This document shows positions 1 through 7,118 of a stretch of DNA of 7,118 nt, piece by piece. Source of the stretch: Bacteroidota bacterium (lineage in GTDB: Bacteria > Bacteroidota > Ignavibacteria > Ignavibacteriales > Ignavibacteriaceae); contig JADFGB010000050.1 of the NCBI GenBank assembly GCA_022567875.1, positions 1 to 7,118 on the forward strand. Reading direction: 5' to 3'. The notes under the pieces were generated by a model. The model was not told the origin of the DNA. It worked only from the letters and a program-made list of their open reading frames with translations, and searched no databases. Made by a program: the position numbers and the translations under genes. Numbering within the stretch: position 1 is the first letter of the stretch; each line of letters starts with the position of its first letter.

Positions 1-1921
1 ATACACTTTGGTCAACAGTCTCAGGTTTGTCGTTTTCATCCAACAATGTAAGTCCTCTTGAAAAAGGATTATCCACCAAATCATCATAATATTGTGGAAT
101 ATCCACCCTGATACCGTAAGTTAACGTAAAGTTTTTTGAAGCGAAATATTCATCCTGGGCATAAAAACTTAATTGACCTACGCTTATATCTTCGCCTTTA
201 AAAGGACCGGAACCTATAAAGAAAGGTGAATTAAATTCTAAGAAAAGAGCTTTGTTAGTAGGATCAGTTCTAGCAAAAAAGTCAGCCAATGAAGAGAATG
301 CTGCACCTGTAAATACTCCGGCAGGTAAAAAGAATACACCGTTACGGAATATATTGAATGAATTAAAGAATTTGAATTTCTCAAAATTAGCGCCGATAGT
401 AAATATGTGTTCACCGAAAAACAAACTGTAATTGTTTGTTATCTGTATAACTTCCTGATCTAATTTATTGTGAATGGAAAACGGTTCATGCCCAAGAGTA
501 GTATAGTTTACACCATTAACAGCAATTTCAATAGTTGGGAAATCTCTGCTAAATGGATCCCTAAAATCTTTGAACTTATTATAGCTTGCAAAGAATTTAT
601 TTGCAAAAGATTTTCCTCTGCTGTTTAATTCAAGAGCAAATGAATTAAATCTGTTGTTAATTCTATAACCTGATTTATCGAAAGGTAAACTGTTTTCATT
701 TGGTCCGCGTCCAGTATTATTAATACTTAATACGAATGGATGAGGACCTTGTTCACGCCTTGCATCAAGTCTGTTATACCTGAAAGTTAGATTATTATTT
801 TCGTTTATATTCCAATCTAATTTAGCAAGAAATTTTTCATTTTTAGTGCTGTGTATATAGCCTTGATATTGACCCGGATCATAACCGTAGGAGCTAATCA
901 TTCTTTGTCTGATTGAATCCATAATGCTTGCACGCACTCTGGCTTCACCAAATACAATATTTCCATCGTCATCGGCTACAAAGTTAGTTCCCGGATCTTC
1001 TCTTCTTTCTATTTCACTATTAATAAAGAAGAATAATTTATTTTTGATTAATGGACCGCTAAAATAAAATCCAGATTGATTGAAAGATAAATCAGGATTT
1101 GCTATTACATCGTTACCTCTTATTTTATTCCCAATCAAGCTTTCATTTCTTAAAAAACTATATATAGAACCTTTAAATTTATTTGTACCGCTTTTAGTCA
1201 CAATGTTAATTCCGGCACCTGTAAACCCACCTTCCCTAACATCGAAGGGAGCAATTGAAACCTGCACCTGCTCTATAGCATCAAACGGGATAGGCTCAGC
1301 GTTAGACTGTCCACCAGGAGCAGGATCATCTAAACCGAAAGGATTATTAAAGTAAGAACCGTCTACAGAAAAATTATTAAATAGCCAGTTTTTTCCTCCG
1401 AAACTAAAATTACCGTCACTTCTCGGGTCTAAACGTGTAAGGTCTCTCGTGCTTCTTTTAATTGACGGCATTTCTTGAACAGAGGCATGATCAATAAATG
1501 TTTCTGCACCCGTTCTTCCGCTGTTTATAATTTCCTGTTTTTTACCGACAACAACAACATCACCAAGTTTTACAGATTTGCTCTCCAATATAAAATTAAG
1601 ATTAAGTTTTTGTCCTATTTTCAAATGAATGTTTTTTCTAACTTGAGAATTATAACCAACGAACGAAACAGTTACAGTATAGGGTCCACCTATTTTTAAG
1701 TTTGGTAAAAAGAATCTACCGTCTGCACTTGTTGATGCACCGTATTGTGTACCACTTGGATCGTGAACAACAATTACATTTGCGGCAATTAACGATTCTC
1801 CTTCAGTATCTTGGACAAGACCGTTTATATTAGCTGTAGTAACACCCTGCGCTAATAAAGACATACTTATAAACATAATCACAGAAAATATAATTAGAAA
1901 TGTCTTTTGTAAAAATTTCAT
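1..1921 (-). CDS. Oar-like TonB-dependent outer-membrane receptor, N-terminal part (3' end beyond left edge)
   Basis: The frame is open for 640 codons from the ATG at 1921 to the left edge without a stop; I translated it throughout. Residues 1-24 are a Sec signal peptide (basic MKFLQK start, hydrophobic core, probable cleavage at LLA|QG). Residues about 28-115 form a CarboxypepD_reg-like beta-sandwich (NINGLVQDTEG, then SADGRFFLPNL and VSFVGY). A plug domain follows DVVVVGKK (about 121), with VDGSYFNNPFG near 186-196 and GGFTGAGINIVTKSGTN near 231-247, a pattern typical of the Oar/TonB-dependent receptor family. From about 270 onward alternating aromatic strands indicate the beta-barrel. Family members are often around 1000 residues, so a few hundred C-terminal residues are probably missing. 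A good Shine-Dalgarno site fixes the start. The family takes up large substrates or acts in adhesion; no SusD-like partner or other clue to the substrate is visible. Family assignment is firm, ligand unknown. Confidence 0.93.
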   Translation of the reverse strand, partial: MKFLQKTFLIIFSVIMFISMSLLAQGVTTANINGLVQDTEGESLIAANVIVVHDPSGTQYGASTSADGRFFLPNLKIGGPYTVTVSFVGYNSQVRKNIHLKIGQKLNLNFILESKSVKLGDVVVVGKKQEIINSGRTGAETFIDHASVQEMPSIKRSTRDLTRLDPRSDGNFSFGGKNWLFNNFSVDGSYFNNPFGLDDPAPGGQSNAEPIPFDAIEQVQVSIAPFDVREGGFTGAGINIVTKSGTNKFKGSIYSFLRNESLIGNKIRGNDVIANPDLSFNQSGFYFSGPLIKNKLFFFINSEIERREDPGTNFVADDDGNIVFGEARVRASIMDSIRQRMISSYGYDPGQYQGYIHSTKNEKFLAKLDWNINENNNLTFRYNRLDARREQGPHPFVLSINNTGRGPNENSLPFDKSGYRINNRFNSFALELNSRGKSFANKFFASYNKFKDFRDPFSRDFPTIEIAVNGVNYTTLGHEPFSIHNKLDQEVIQITNNYSLFFGEHIFTIGANFEKFKFFNSFNIFRNGVFFLPAGVFTGAAFSSLADFFARTDPTNKALFLEFNSPFFIGSGPFKGEDISVGQLSFYAQDEYFASKNFTLTYGIRVDIPQYYDDLVDNPFSRGLTLLDENDKPETVDQSV

Positions 1922-1927
1922 AAACTG

Positions 1928-1933
1928 ACTCCT
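1928..1933 (-). promoter_or_regulatory. Ribosome binding site of the TonB-dependent receptor
   Basis: On the minus strand AGGAGT lies six bases upstream of the ATG at 1921. It is the clearest Shine-Dalgarno sequence among the minus-strand genes here and supports the chosen start, which also begins a canonical signal peptide. Confidence 0.75.
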
Positions 1934-1971
1934 ATAAATAGTTATAAAATATATTAGTTAAATAACTTAAA

Positions 1972-1999
1972 ATTTTATATATCTTGTGAATAATTTCAA
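1972..1999 (-). promoter_or_regulatory. Candidate sigma70-like promoter for the receptor gene
   Basis: On the minus strand TTGAAA (1999-1994) is followed after 16 bases by TAAAAT (1977-1972). Each hexamer matches five of six positions of the TTGACA/TATAAT consensus. Transcription would start near 1965, giving a leader of about 44 bases that carries the AGGAGT site. The gap is very AT-rich, so -10-like hexamers arise easily by chance. If the organism uses the Bacteroidota-type promoter (TTTG and TAnnTTTG), this call would be wrong. Inference only. Confidence 0.35.
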
Positions 2000-2012
2000 G
2001 GAGGGTGATAAT

Positions 2013-2162
2013 ATGATTTATATAAATTCATTAATACTAAGATTAAAGTCTATAAAAAATCTAGCTGAAATAATAATACATAATAGAATACTTTCGAAAC
2101 AAAATCAACTAAATAATATAGGAATTAGGGGGGTACCTCAAAAAAACATTACTTTGAGCTAA
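2013..2162 (+). CDS. Possible 49-residue small protein with a strong RBS (speculative)
   Basis: On the plus strand an ATG at 2013 opens 49 codons ending in TAA at 2160-2162, overlapping the last 14 bases of the convergent AlbA_2 gene. The AAGGAGG at 1998-2004, eight bases before the ATG, is a seven-base perfect match to the anti-Shine-Dalgarno sequence and is better than any site in front of the established genes. The peptide starts MIYINSLILRLKSIKNLAEI, is rich in Ile, Asn, Leu and Lys, is basic, and has no clear signal peptide or transmembrane segment. I do not recognise it. The antisense orientation, AT-rich composition and lack of a convincing plus-strand promoter argue for caution; it may be a chance ORF. 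Confidence 0.25.
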   Translation: MIYINSLILRLKSIKNLAEIIIHNRILSKQNQLNNIGIRGVPQKNITLS

Positions 2163-2802
2163 AATACTCTTGACTGTTTTCATTTTTGTGTAAAAATAAA
2201 AGATTTGCTCTTACCATTTTTATTAATGTTCTCGATGCCTTTCGTCCAGAAATATTAACTATTTGTTTCAATTGTAATACTGTTATTGTTTCATTTTCAT
2301 CCAAATATTCAAAAACTATTTTTTCATTAACTCCAATCGAATAATTTTTCAAAGTGGAACCATTACTTTTATTTATCATAATTTTTATCATTTCTTTACT
2401 GGCAAGTACACTTTTATCATTCACTCTAACAGAAACTAAAGCGTCATTAATATTTATAGCATTTTTGTAGTCTTGAATTCTGTGTGGCTTTTTGTTGGAT
2501 TCAGGAATCTCTACAATTACTATTTCTTTCCCTTTAATCTCTTTGTATTCTATATTATAATCAATTGGGGGTTCACAATAATTGTTAGCAGAGTCTCCAA
2601 TTAAATCTGCCTCTGATTTTTCACTTTCTATACCGATTACTTTTCTATCATCATCTATTCCAAAAAGAATAAAACCTCCGCCGGAATTTGCAAAAGCTAT
2701 CATCTCTTTTGCAATTTTTTTTTGTGTAGAGAATTTGCGCTTAAACTCACAATGATAATTTTCTCCCATTTCAATTAGGTCAAGAACTTTAATAAGTCTC
2801 AT
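2149..2802 (-). CDS. AlbA_2 (Schlafen-type) domain protein with C-terminal winged-helix-like segment
   Basis: This 217-residue protein carries the AlbA_2/divergent AAA-4 signature in its N-terminal part: CEFKRKF at 18-24, then a helix leading to AFANSGGGFILFGIDDD at 36-52 and VIGIE at 55-59. In the family the conserved Glu and Lys of the E-F-K motif and the Gly-rich turn form the core. Databases often label such proteins 'ATP-binding', but the domain is associated with nucleic-acid binding or processing and with transcription regulators. The C-terminal part (about 155-210, including VLQLKQIVNISGRKASRTLI) looks like a winged helix, suggesting DNA binding. There is no signal peptide, so it is cytoplasmic. 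Its ATG is 29 bases after the TPR gene stop, with only a weak AT-rich leader and no real Shine-Dalgarno; translation may depend on coupling. M12 is an alternative start, but it would leave only seven residues before the E-F-K motif. Target and function are unknown. Confidence 0.85.
   Translation of the reverse strand: MRLIKVLDLIEMGENYHCEFKRKFSTQKKIAKEMIAFANSGGGFILFGIDDDRKVIGIESEKSEADLIGDSANNYCEPPIDYNIEYKEIKGKEIVIVEIPESNKKPHRIQDYKNAININDALVSVRVNDKSVLASKEMIKIMINKSNGSTLKNYSIGVNEKIVFEYLDENETITVLQLKQIVNISGRKASRTLIKMVRANLLFLHKNENSQEYFSSK
2715..2723 (-). repeat. Run of nine A in the AlbA_2 coding sequence
   Basis: The coding strand reads nine consecutive A across CAA AAA AAA ATT (Gln27-Lys-Lys-Ile30). 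Runs of this length favour polymerase slippage. A loss or gain of one base leads to a stop within a few dozen codons and before the conserved Gly-rich motif is read. Confidence 0.9.
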
Positions 2803-2831
2803 AATTAAAAAATAAAGTGAAAATTAAGTAA

Positions 2832-5090
2832 TTATTTATCTATGAATAATGAATCTTTCTTGATCACATCCTTTTTAAAATACTGTTGTCTTTTATCCAA
2901 CAAGATTTTTCTTTTAACAGAATCAGGTAGATTTATACCTAGTTTTTTTAGAGAATCTAACAAAGTAAATCTTGACATGTTAGAGTTCCTTTTTTGAAGT
3001 GTTCTTTTGTGTAGTGTTAACGAATCTTTTTCTACAGATATAAATTTATTTTTCTTATTTAATTTAACTTTTGTTTCTTTTAATATTTTTCTGCGTTTCA
3101 TCTCTTGGTTATAAATACTTACCTTATCAAAAATTTTTCTGCCGTAAATTGTAGTCGGATATTTTTGTTTGATTAAACCATACATTTCAGCGGCTGAATC
3201 CGGTAATAATAATTCATTTTCTAATGCCCATCCTGCGGCATACAATGCTTTGGGGGCATATCCAGATTTTGGATGGTTTTTATAAATTCCAAAAAAAACT
3301 GAAATAGCTTTTTCATAATTTCCATGTTCAAGATTCTCTTCGGCAGTATTGTATATACTTTTAGCAGGGTCGTAATCAAAATCTATCAAAGGTTTGTTAA
3401 GCATTGCAGCTGCAAAATTAGCTATTCTATTGTTTTTGTGGTTCTCGTATATTTCCGTAAAGAGACTGTCTGCTTTTAAAGTATCACCTATACCTAAATA
3501 ATAATTACCCAAAGAGAAAAGAGATTGAGTCTCGTACTTAGACCCAGGGTGATTTTTGAGAATATAACTAAAATATTTATACACAGAATCTGGTAGATTA
3601 AATTCAGTTAAATACAAACTTGCCAGATCAAATTTATAATTTAAGATTAAACTTCTCAAAGAATCAGCTTCTAAAGTAGGTCTTATTGGAGGAATAATAA
3701 CTTTTTTAGATATTGTGCTTTTTACAACTTTTGTAACAGTTGTTTTAGTTTTGGTTTTAGTTACATCTTCATCAGTCAGCACAGGTTTGGATGTGGATTT
3801 AGTAGTAGGATTTAAATTTGTGCTTATATTTGTAGTTATGTTTGTTCGTTTACTTAACAGTCTTTTTCTTTCTATTTCCTTTTGCCTGTAATATACTACC
3901 GAGTCTTTTAAAAATTCATCAGGGTCATTTATATAATCAATCTGTCTACTAAACATATTAATACCACTAACAAATTTTGCATAGCTATTAAACAATTTTA
4001 CTTTTTTATCATTATCCGGTTTATATTCTTTAGGTAATTTAGAATATTTAGCTTGATGATAATATTCTTTCGCTTTGTCAAAATTCAATAAATCTATCTC
4101 ATAAATTTTACCCAACCTGTATTTTGCTATTGCTGAAAAAGAAGAACCGGAATATGAAGTGTCAACTTTAATCAGTAAGTCTTTTGCATCTTCTAAATTA
4201 TTTCTTTTTAATAATGTCAATCCATTTTCAAGATCAATTTCAGCAAAGTTTTCCGAATTTTTATCTTCAGATCTCATTTCATCCAATAAATATATTGCTT
4301 CATCCAACTTGTTTTCGTTTCTAAAACTTTTAGCCAATTCAATTTGTGCATTATAAATAATCTTATATTCCGAAGCATTATCTATTACTTGTAAATATGC
4401 ATTCTCAGCGTTTACATAATTTTTATTTATAAAATATAAATTCCCTAACTCAAGCCATACTTTTGCATTCATATCTTCATTGTCAGATATTTTCAAAAAT
4501 TCATTAGCTGATTTAATAGCGGCTGTATAATCTTTTTGTTTAATCCGATAAGTTATTTCTTCTATAAATGCATCTTGCATAATTGTAGTTTCTTCTTCTT
4601 TAATAGCATCTTGTTTAACAGATTCTAATATTGCTAAGCTTTGGTTTTCTTGTTTTAATTTCATTTGTGTTTTACCTATCCATAGCCTGGCTTCCAAAAT
4701 CAATTCACTCTCTGATTGTGTTGCAATCAATTCCTCAAATTTTCGTAAAGCTTTTTGGTAATTTTTTTCATAATAAAATGATTTACCCAAAATTAAAAGA
4801 GCGTCATCAATATATTTTGAATCTGAATTGAATTGTAAAATTTTTGAAGCGCCTTTTATAACTTTTGCAAGTTGCTGCTTCGCAAATCCAGGAACTTTTA
4901 ACTCTGCAGTATCAAATAGATCTTTTTTTTGTGAAAGAATTAATTTTTCGGCTTTTTCGAATGAGGTTTTTACATTATAATATCTGTTAAAATATGTTGT
5001 AAAATTCCCCCAAGTTCCACAGCCCGCAATAAACAAAAATATCGGTATAAAAGAATAAAATATTTTTTGACGTAATGTATATAATCTCAT
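2832..5090 (-). CDS. TPR-repeat outer-membrane lipoprotein, possibly PorW/SprE-like
   Basis: This 752-residue protein starts with a lipoprotein signal: positive and hydrophobic residues, then the lipobox IAGC with lipidated Cys24. Gly follows rather than Asp, so outer-membrane sorting is likely. Two TPR blocks follow. The first (about 90-350) includes ALLILGKSFYYEKNYQKAL, VWLELGNLYFINKNYVNAE and AKYRLGKIYE. The second (about 485-640) includes SLFSLGNYYLGIGDTLKADS and NYEKAISVFFGIYKNHPKSG. A Thr/Lys/Ser-rich, low-complexity linker (about 415-470) joins them, and the tail after 650 is strongly basic. TPR arrays act as scaffolds for protein complexes. The architecture and the YEKAI...NHPKSGYAPKAL style resemble Bacteroidota SprE/PorW lipoproteins of the type IX secretion system, but also BamD/YbgF-like TPR proteins; I cannot decide without a profile search. 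It begins 33 bases after the PII gene with no visible Shine-Dalgarno and probably shares its transcript. Confidence 0.88.
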   Translation of the reverse strand: MRLYTLRQKIFYSFIPIFLFIAGCGTWGNFTTYFNRYYNVKTSFEKAEKLILSQKKDLFDTAELKVPGFAKQQLAKVIKGASKILQFNSDSKYIDDALLILGKSFYYEKNYQKALRKFEELIATQSESELILEARLWIGKTQMKLKQENQSLAILESVKQDAIKEEETTIMQDAFIEEITYRIKQKDYTAAIKSANEFLKISDNEDMNAKVWLELGNLYFINKNYVNAENAYLQVIDNASEYKIIYNAQIELAKSFRNENKLDEAIYLLDEMRSEDKNSENFAEIDLENGLTLLKRNNLEDAKDLLIKVDTSYSGSSFSAIAKYRLGKIYEIDLLNFDKAKEYYHQAKYSKLPKEYKPDNDKKVKLFNSYAKFVSGINMFSRQIDYINDPDEFLKDSVVYYRQKEIERKRLLSKRTNITTNISTNLNPTTKSTSKPVLTDEDVTKTKTKTTVTKVVKSTISKKVIIPPIRPTLEADSLRSLILNYKFDLASLYLTEFNLPDSVYKYFSYILKNHPGSKYETQSLFSLGNYYLGIGDTLKADSLFTEIYENHKNNRIANFAAAMLNKPLIDFDYDPAKSIYNTAEENLEHGNYEKAISVFFGIYKNHPKSGYAPKALYAAGWALENELLLPDSAAEMYGLIKQKYPTTIYGRKIFDKVSIYNQEMKRRKILKETKVKLNKKNKFISVEKDSLTLHKRTLQKRNSNMSRFTLLDSLKKLGINLPDSVKRKILLDKRQQYFKKDVIKKDSLFIDK
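3742..3762 (-). repeat. Short 12-base-period repeat in the TPR linker
   Basis: Two copies of GTTTTAGTT on the plus strand (3742-3750 and 3754-3762) sit at a 12-base period. They encode the alternating Lys-Thr stretch of the low-complexity linker between the two TPR blocks. This is probably simple repeat expansion in a flexible linker. Confidence 0.6.
4923..4930 (-). repeat. Run of eight A early in the TPR lipoprotein gene
   Basis: The coding strand reads CAA AAA AAA GAT (Gln-Lys-Lys-Asp, about residues 54-57), an eight-A run. A one-base slip either way reaches a stop within about ten codons. Such runs are common in AT-rich genomes. Confidence 0.85.
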
Positions 5091-5123
5091 TTTAAAAGTT
5101 TTAGTTAAATATAATATATTATT

Positions 5124-5477
<354 letters not shown>

Positions 5478-5478
<1 letters not shown>

Positions 5479-7118
5479 TATCTTCCATGACAATGTTTGT
5501 ATTTTTTTCCGCTTCCGCAAGGACACGGATCATTTCTACCTATTTTTTCTTCTACTTTAATCGGTTTTTGTTTTCCTGCTATATTTTCATTTTGGCTCTG
5601 TGCCCCCCCCCTTGATAGTCCGATATTATCCGTACTCTCTTTAAGTGCGGTCATTCTTCCTGGTGATTGTTTCTTTCTTCTTTCCTGTATCTCTTCGGGT
5701 TCTTGAGGAAAAAATTTAAAACTAAAGGAAACCACTTCATTTCTTATCTCTTTTAAAAGATCAATAAATAATTGAAATGCTTCAGCCTTGTATTCAACAA
5801 GAGGATCTTTTTGACCGTAAGCTCTTAAACCGATACCTTCTTTCAAATCATCCATTTCTCTTAAATGTTCTTTCCATTTCTGGTCAATAACACTTAATGT
5901 TGCATATTTTTCAAGCCTTGTCATCATATCATGCCCAAGCATTTCTTCTTTTTGGTTGTAGAATTTTTTTGCTTCATTTACAATTTTTTCCTTAATTCCT
6001 TCAACACCTAAACTTTCAAATTCATCTGTTTCTAATTGAATTTCAACAAGCAATTTTTGCCTTATTTCTTCTTTAATAGCACCAACAAGTACATCATTAT
6101 AATTTTGTTCAACAACATCTTGTACAAATTCTTCAAGATAATCAAAAATTTCACTTTTAAGTCTATCACCTTTCAACGCACGATTTCTTCTTGTATAAAT
6201 AACTTCTCTTTGAGAGTTCATATTATCATCATATTCAAGAAGTCTTTTACGAATAGCAAAGTTATTTTCTTCAACTTTCTTTTGTGCTCTTTCTACCGAT
6301 TTTGTTATCAAAGGATGCTGGATTACCTCTCCTTCCTGTATTCCAATCCTTTGCATAACTGAAGACATTCTGTCGCTACCGAAAAGTCTCATAAGATCAT
6401 CTTCCAACGAAAGATAAAATCTTGAACTACCAGGGTCTCCTTGACGACCTGAACGCCCTCTTAATTGCCTGTCTGTTCTTCTTGCTTCGTGCCTTTCCGT
6501 ACCGATTATAAATAAGCCACCCCTATCAACAACTCCCTTACCTAATTTAATGTCAGTCCCACGGCCGGCCATATTAGTTGCAATAGTTATAGCTCCAATT
6601 TCACCGGCGTGGGCAATAATTTCAGCTTCTCTTTGATGCTGTTTAGCATTGAGTACATTATGTGCAATCCCTTTTCGTTTCAGCATTCTGCTAATAGTTT
6701 CAGAAGCATCTACTGAAGTTGTACCAACCAAAACAGGGCGTCCTTCCTTTTTTAAAGATTGTATTTCCTCAATAACAGCATTATACTTTTCACGTTTTGT
6801 TCTATAAACAGCATCATCCGAATCATCTCTTATAACAGGCTCATTAGTAGGAATAACAACAACATCTAGTTCATATATTTCAAAGAACTCACCCTCTTCG
6901 GTCTCGGCAGTTCCTGTCATACCAGCTAATTTTTTGTACATTCTAAAGTAATTTTGCAGAGTAATTGTTGCCATAGTTTGTGTATCTTTTTCTACTTTTA
7001 CTTTTTCTTTTGCTTCAATGGCTTGATGCAGACCGTCAGAATATCTTCTGCCAGGCAATACACGACCGCTGAATTCATCAACAATTGCAACTTTTCCATC
7101 TTCAGTAATTACGTATTC
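5478..7118 (-). CDS. secA: Preprotein translocase ATPase SecA, C-terminal part (5' end beyond right edge)
   Basis: SecA is the ATPase motor that drives unfolded preproteins through SecYEG at the inner membrane. The frame continues to the right edge, giving 546 residues ([20 protein letters not shown] onward), so the N-terminal third with the Walker A site lies outside. The fragment begins in the preprotein-binding domain, then shows GMTGTAETE (about 66-74), the second nucleotide-binding domain with helicase motifs [14 protein letters not shown] (about 177-190) and [20 protein letters not shown] (about 217-236), the helical scaffold and wing region ([23 protein letters not shown]-like LRAYGQKDP), and a charged linker. 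The last residues are the zinc/SecB-binding motif [15 protein letters not shown], with Cys532, Cys534, Cys543 and His544 as ligands. No long insertion is seen in this part. A G9 run lies in the linker. The TTG-initiated reading of this frame inside the window is not the true start. Confidence 0.97.
5603..5611 (-). repeat. Run of nine G in the secA linker
   Basis: The coding strand reads AGG GGG GGG GCA (Arg-Gly-Gly-Ala), a nine-G run in an otherwise AT-rich gene, 41 codons before the secA end. A gain of one G gives a stop (TGA) about nine codons on, and a loss of one G a stop (TAG) about ten codons on; both remove the zinc-binding tail. Confidence 0.95.

Larger units (their letters stand above)
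1922..2148. other. AT-rich intergenic gap between the AlbA_2 gene and the receptor gene
   Basis: This 227-base gap is the only sizeable non-coding stretch. It contains the receptor's RBS and candidate promoter, and on the plus strand most of a possible 49-codon ORF. I found no GC-rich hairpin followed by a T-run to terminate the upstream operon, no tRNA-like fold and no recognisable riboswitch. A run of six G (2128-2133) leads into a KpnI-type GGTACC palindrome (2132-2137), an unexpected GC island in this gap. Confidence 0.6.

Noticed and set aside
1080..1355. A 91-codon plus-strand open frame inside the receptor gene
   Set aside because: It lies wholly antisense to a clearly coding receptor frame and has no RBS or recognisable domain; it is a shadow frame.
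1940..1967. AGTTAT/ATAACT and AGTTA-AA-TAACT inverted repeats as an operator
   Set aside because: Arms of five to six bases made mostly of A and T are expected by chance in this AT-rich leader.
2138..2159. CTCAAA...TTTGAG inverted repeat at the AlbA_2 stop as a terminator
   Set aside because: The stem is only six A/T-rich pairs with a ten-base loop, and no T-run follows on either strand, so it does not fit an intrinsic terminator.
3724..3742. ACAACT...AGTTGT hairpin in the TPR linker
   Set aside because: It is inside a low-complexity coding linker with weak six-base arms; codon repetition explains it.
5497..5706. A 69-codon plus-strand open frame opposite the secA end
   Set aside because: Antisense to the conserved SecA tail and reading across the C9 run; no support as a gene.
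6036..6362. A 108-codon plus-strand open frame opposite secA
   Set aside because: It is Phe/Ile/Asn-rich as expected for the reverse of a Lys/Glu-rich helical region, and lies opposite conserved SecA sequence.
7056..7058. TTG at 7058 as a start for a shortened secA
   Set aside because: The frame stays open to the right edge with conserved SecA residues ([17 protein letters not shown]) on both sides of it, so this is an internal Leu codon.

Overview
The window is low-GC (roughly one third G+C by eye) and every convincing gene lies on the minus strand. In transcription order, from right to left, these are: the C-terminal 546 codons of secA (cut by the right edge), a PII nitrogen-regulatory protein gene (glnB type), a 752-residue TPR lipoprotein, a 217-residue protein with a Schlafen-type AlbA_2 domain and a C-terminal winged-helix-like segment, and the N-terminal 640 codons of an Oar-like TonB-dependent outer-membrane receptor (cut by the left edge). 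The receptor type (CarboxypepD_reg domain, plug and barrel), the outer-membrane TPR lipoprotein and the AT-rich composition point to the Bacteroidota/Chlorobiota/Ignavibacteria group. I lean towards an Ignavibacteria-like member because the SecA appears to lack the large insertions seen in many Bacteroidota. This assignment is by recognition of families, not by a search.

Layout: secA, glnB, the TPR gene and the AlbA_2 gene are separated by only 15, 33 and 29 bases, with no visible terminator or promoter between them, so they look like one co-transcribed unit. A 227-base AT-rich gap (1922-2148) then precedes the receptor gene. That gap holds a clear Shine-Dalgarno site and a sigma70-like promoter candidate for the receptor, so the receptor is probably transcribed on its own.

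Functionally the window is a mix of housekeeping and envelope genes: the Sec translocase motor, a nitrogen/energy sensor, an outer-membrane-anchored TPR scaffold, a possible nucleic-acid-binding regulator, and a nutrient or adhesion receptor whose export depends on Sec. No complete new system is evident. The items most worth a second look are a run of nine G inside secA just upstream of its zinc-binding tail, where slippage by one base either way removes the zinc site; a possible 49-codon plus-strand ORF with an almost perfect Shine-Dalgarno sequence in the gap; and the uncharacterised pairing of a TPR lipoprotein with an AlbA_2 protein behind secA-glnB. No RNA gene, insertion sequence, CRISPR array or att site was seen.
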